A program made the position numbers and the translations under genes. 64,000 nt of DNA from Calditrichota bacterium. GTDB taxonomy: Bacteria > Calditrichota > Calditrichia > RBG-13-44-9 > J042. This document shows positions 63,688-64,000 of this stretch, one piece after another (the first letter of the stretch is position 1; each line of letters starts with the position of its first letter). Under the pieces are notes generated by a model. That model saw only the letters and a program-made list of their open reading frames with translations. It was not told the DNA's origin and did no database searches. Location: contig JAADJD010000027.1 of NCBI GenBank assembly GCA_013150955.1, forward strand, positions 1-64,000. Direction: 5' to 3'.

Positions 63688-63857
63688 TATCCCAAATAAA
63701 GCAATAGCCTACGAATGACACGAATGAACAAAAAAAACCAATTAAATACATTGGATTGGGTCTGGATGAAAATGTGTTCCAAGGTTTATTCGCGATTTTG
63801 TTGATATTTTTTGGTTTCACTCGCGTGCTTCGTGGTTTAACGCATTATTTGGGTTTA
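63688..63857 (-). repeat. Dispersed intergenic repeat, copy 15 (reverse)
   Basis: TATCCCAAATAAAGCAATAG, CCTACGAATGACACGAATG, core ACATTGGATTGGGTCTGGA and GATGAAAATGTG, end TTTCACTCGCGTGCTTCGTG and GCATTATTTGGG. Confidence 0.9.
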
Positions 63858-64000
63858 CACTGGAAAAACGATTGGGGATCAGGGGATTGCCTTCCGACAT
63901 CAGGTTTGGTAGATAACGATCCAGAGCATGTGCTCTGTTCCCTGAAAATCATCATCGGGACGTTCTCACCAACGGATGGGAGTAAATAAAAAAAGGGAGC
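63858..64000. other. Window end without recognised gene
   Basis: About 140 bp; a short perfect hairpin AGAGCA-TG-TGCTCT (63930s) is present and the end is purine-rich (AAAAAAAGGGAGC), possibly a ribosome site or terminator for a feature beyond the window. Nothing can be assigned. Confidence 0.3.

Noticed and set aside
1-64000. CRISPR arrays, insertion sequences, prophage or integrase genes
   Set aside because: No regularly spaced 24-40 bp direct-repeat array apart from the 29-bp palindrome array (only three units, without unique spacers of array length), and no transposase, integrase or capsid protein seen.

Overview
This is a bacterial chromosome segment, about half G+C by eye and almost fully coding, with about 47 protein genes and one tRNA. 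No gene gives a species name. The style points to the FCB group, and a Calditrichota-like or neighbouring lineage is my best guess. Supporting traits are an S46 dipeptidyl-peptidase and a DPP-IV, a CBM9/DUF5916 outer-membrane protein, a Reg_prop/Y_Y_Y sensor kinase, a GlyA with the insert typical of Bacteroidota, a 31-residue AURKAIP1/COX24-type protein, many secreted TPR and beta-barrel proteins, and no phage or transposase genes.

Layout. 1-5.2 kb: the 5' part of an S46 peptidase (minus), then an envelope group (secreted or lipo-protein, barrel, TPR) ending in a clear terminator. 5.3-9.9 kb: glyA, then a minus-strand pair of an SGNH-esterase lipoprotein and a FadL-like porin. 10-11.7 kb: a ferritin-like / DUF2214 / Fur-family operon behind a perfect 7-1-7 Fur/PerR-type box. 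12-15.4 kb: a beta-helix protein and DPP-IV. 15.5-19.9 kb: an alkyl-DHAP-synthase-like flavoprotein, GlpD and a lipid kinase, probably one ether-lipid operon. 20-30 kb: a sensor kinase with its regulator, a Tat-exported HIRAN protein, a MATE-like exporter, and an NtrC-type regulator lacking GAFTGA. 30-38.8 kb: an LpoA-like TPR/binding protein, SatD-like protein, DUF3307-like protein, HNH protein, 5'-nucleotidase, HU, zinc-ribbon/TPR protein, the tiny AURKAIP1-like gene and xseAB. 39-50 kb: DUF5916 protein, a glyoxylate aminotransferase, isocitrate lyase with malate synthase, a membrane protein, and a sigma-54 activator fused to a Rossmann domain. 50-64 kb: site-2 protease, spermidine synthase with agmatinase, pterin dehydratase, adenosine-specific kinase, tRNA-Lys, a YhaO/YhaN-like pair, and YbjQ with an anti-sigma/ECF-sigma pair.

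How they fit together. A secreted esterase, a FadL-type porin, the glyoxylate shunt, glyoxylate aminotransferase and GlyA suggest growth on lipid or other two-carbon sources, with glyoxylate linked to glycine and serine. DPP-IV and the S46 enzyme indicate peptide use. The agpS/glpD/kinase cluster implies ether lipids, and speE/speB polyamine synthesis.

The most distinctive non-coding feature is a MITE-like repeat of about 150-200 bp. It occurs at about 15 intergenic sites in both orientations, and twice two copies sit next to each other. Other regulatory signals are three ATAAG-N8-CTTAT palindromes at exact 29-bp spacing after the SatD-like gene, three 18-bp palindromes upstream of malate synthase, and the Fur-type box. 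No CRISPR array, prophage or classical insertion sequence was seen.
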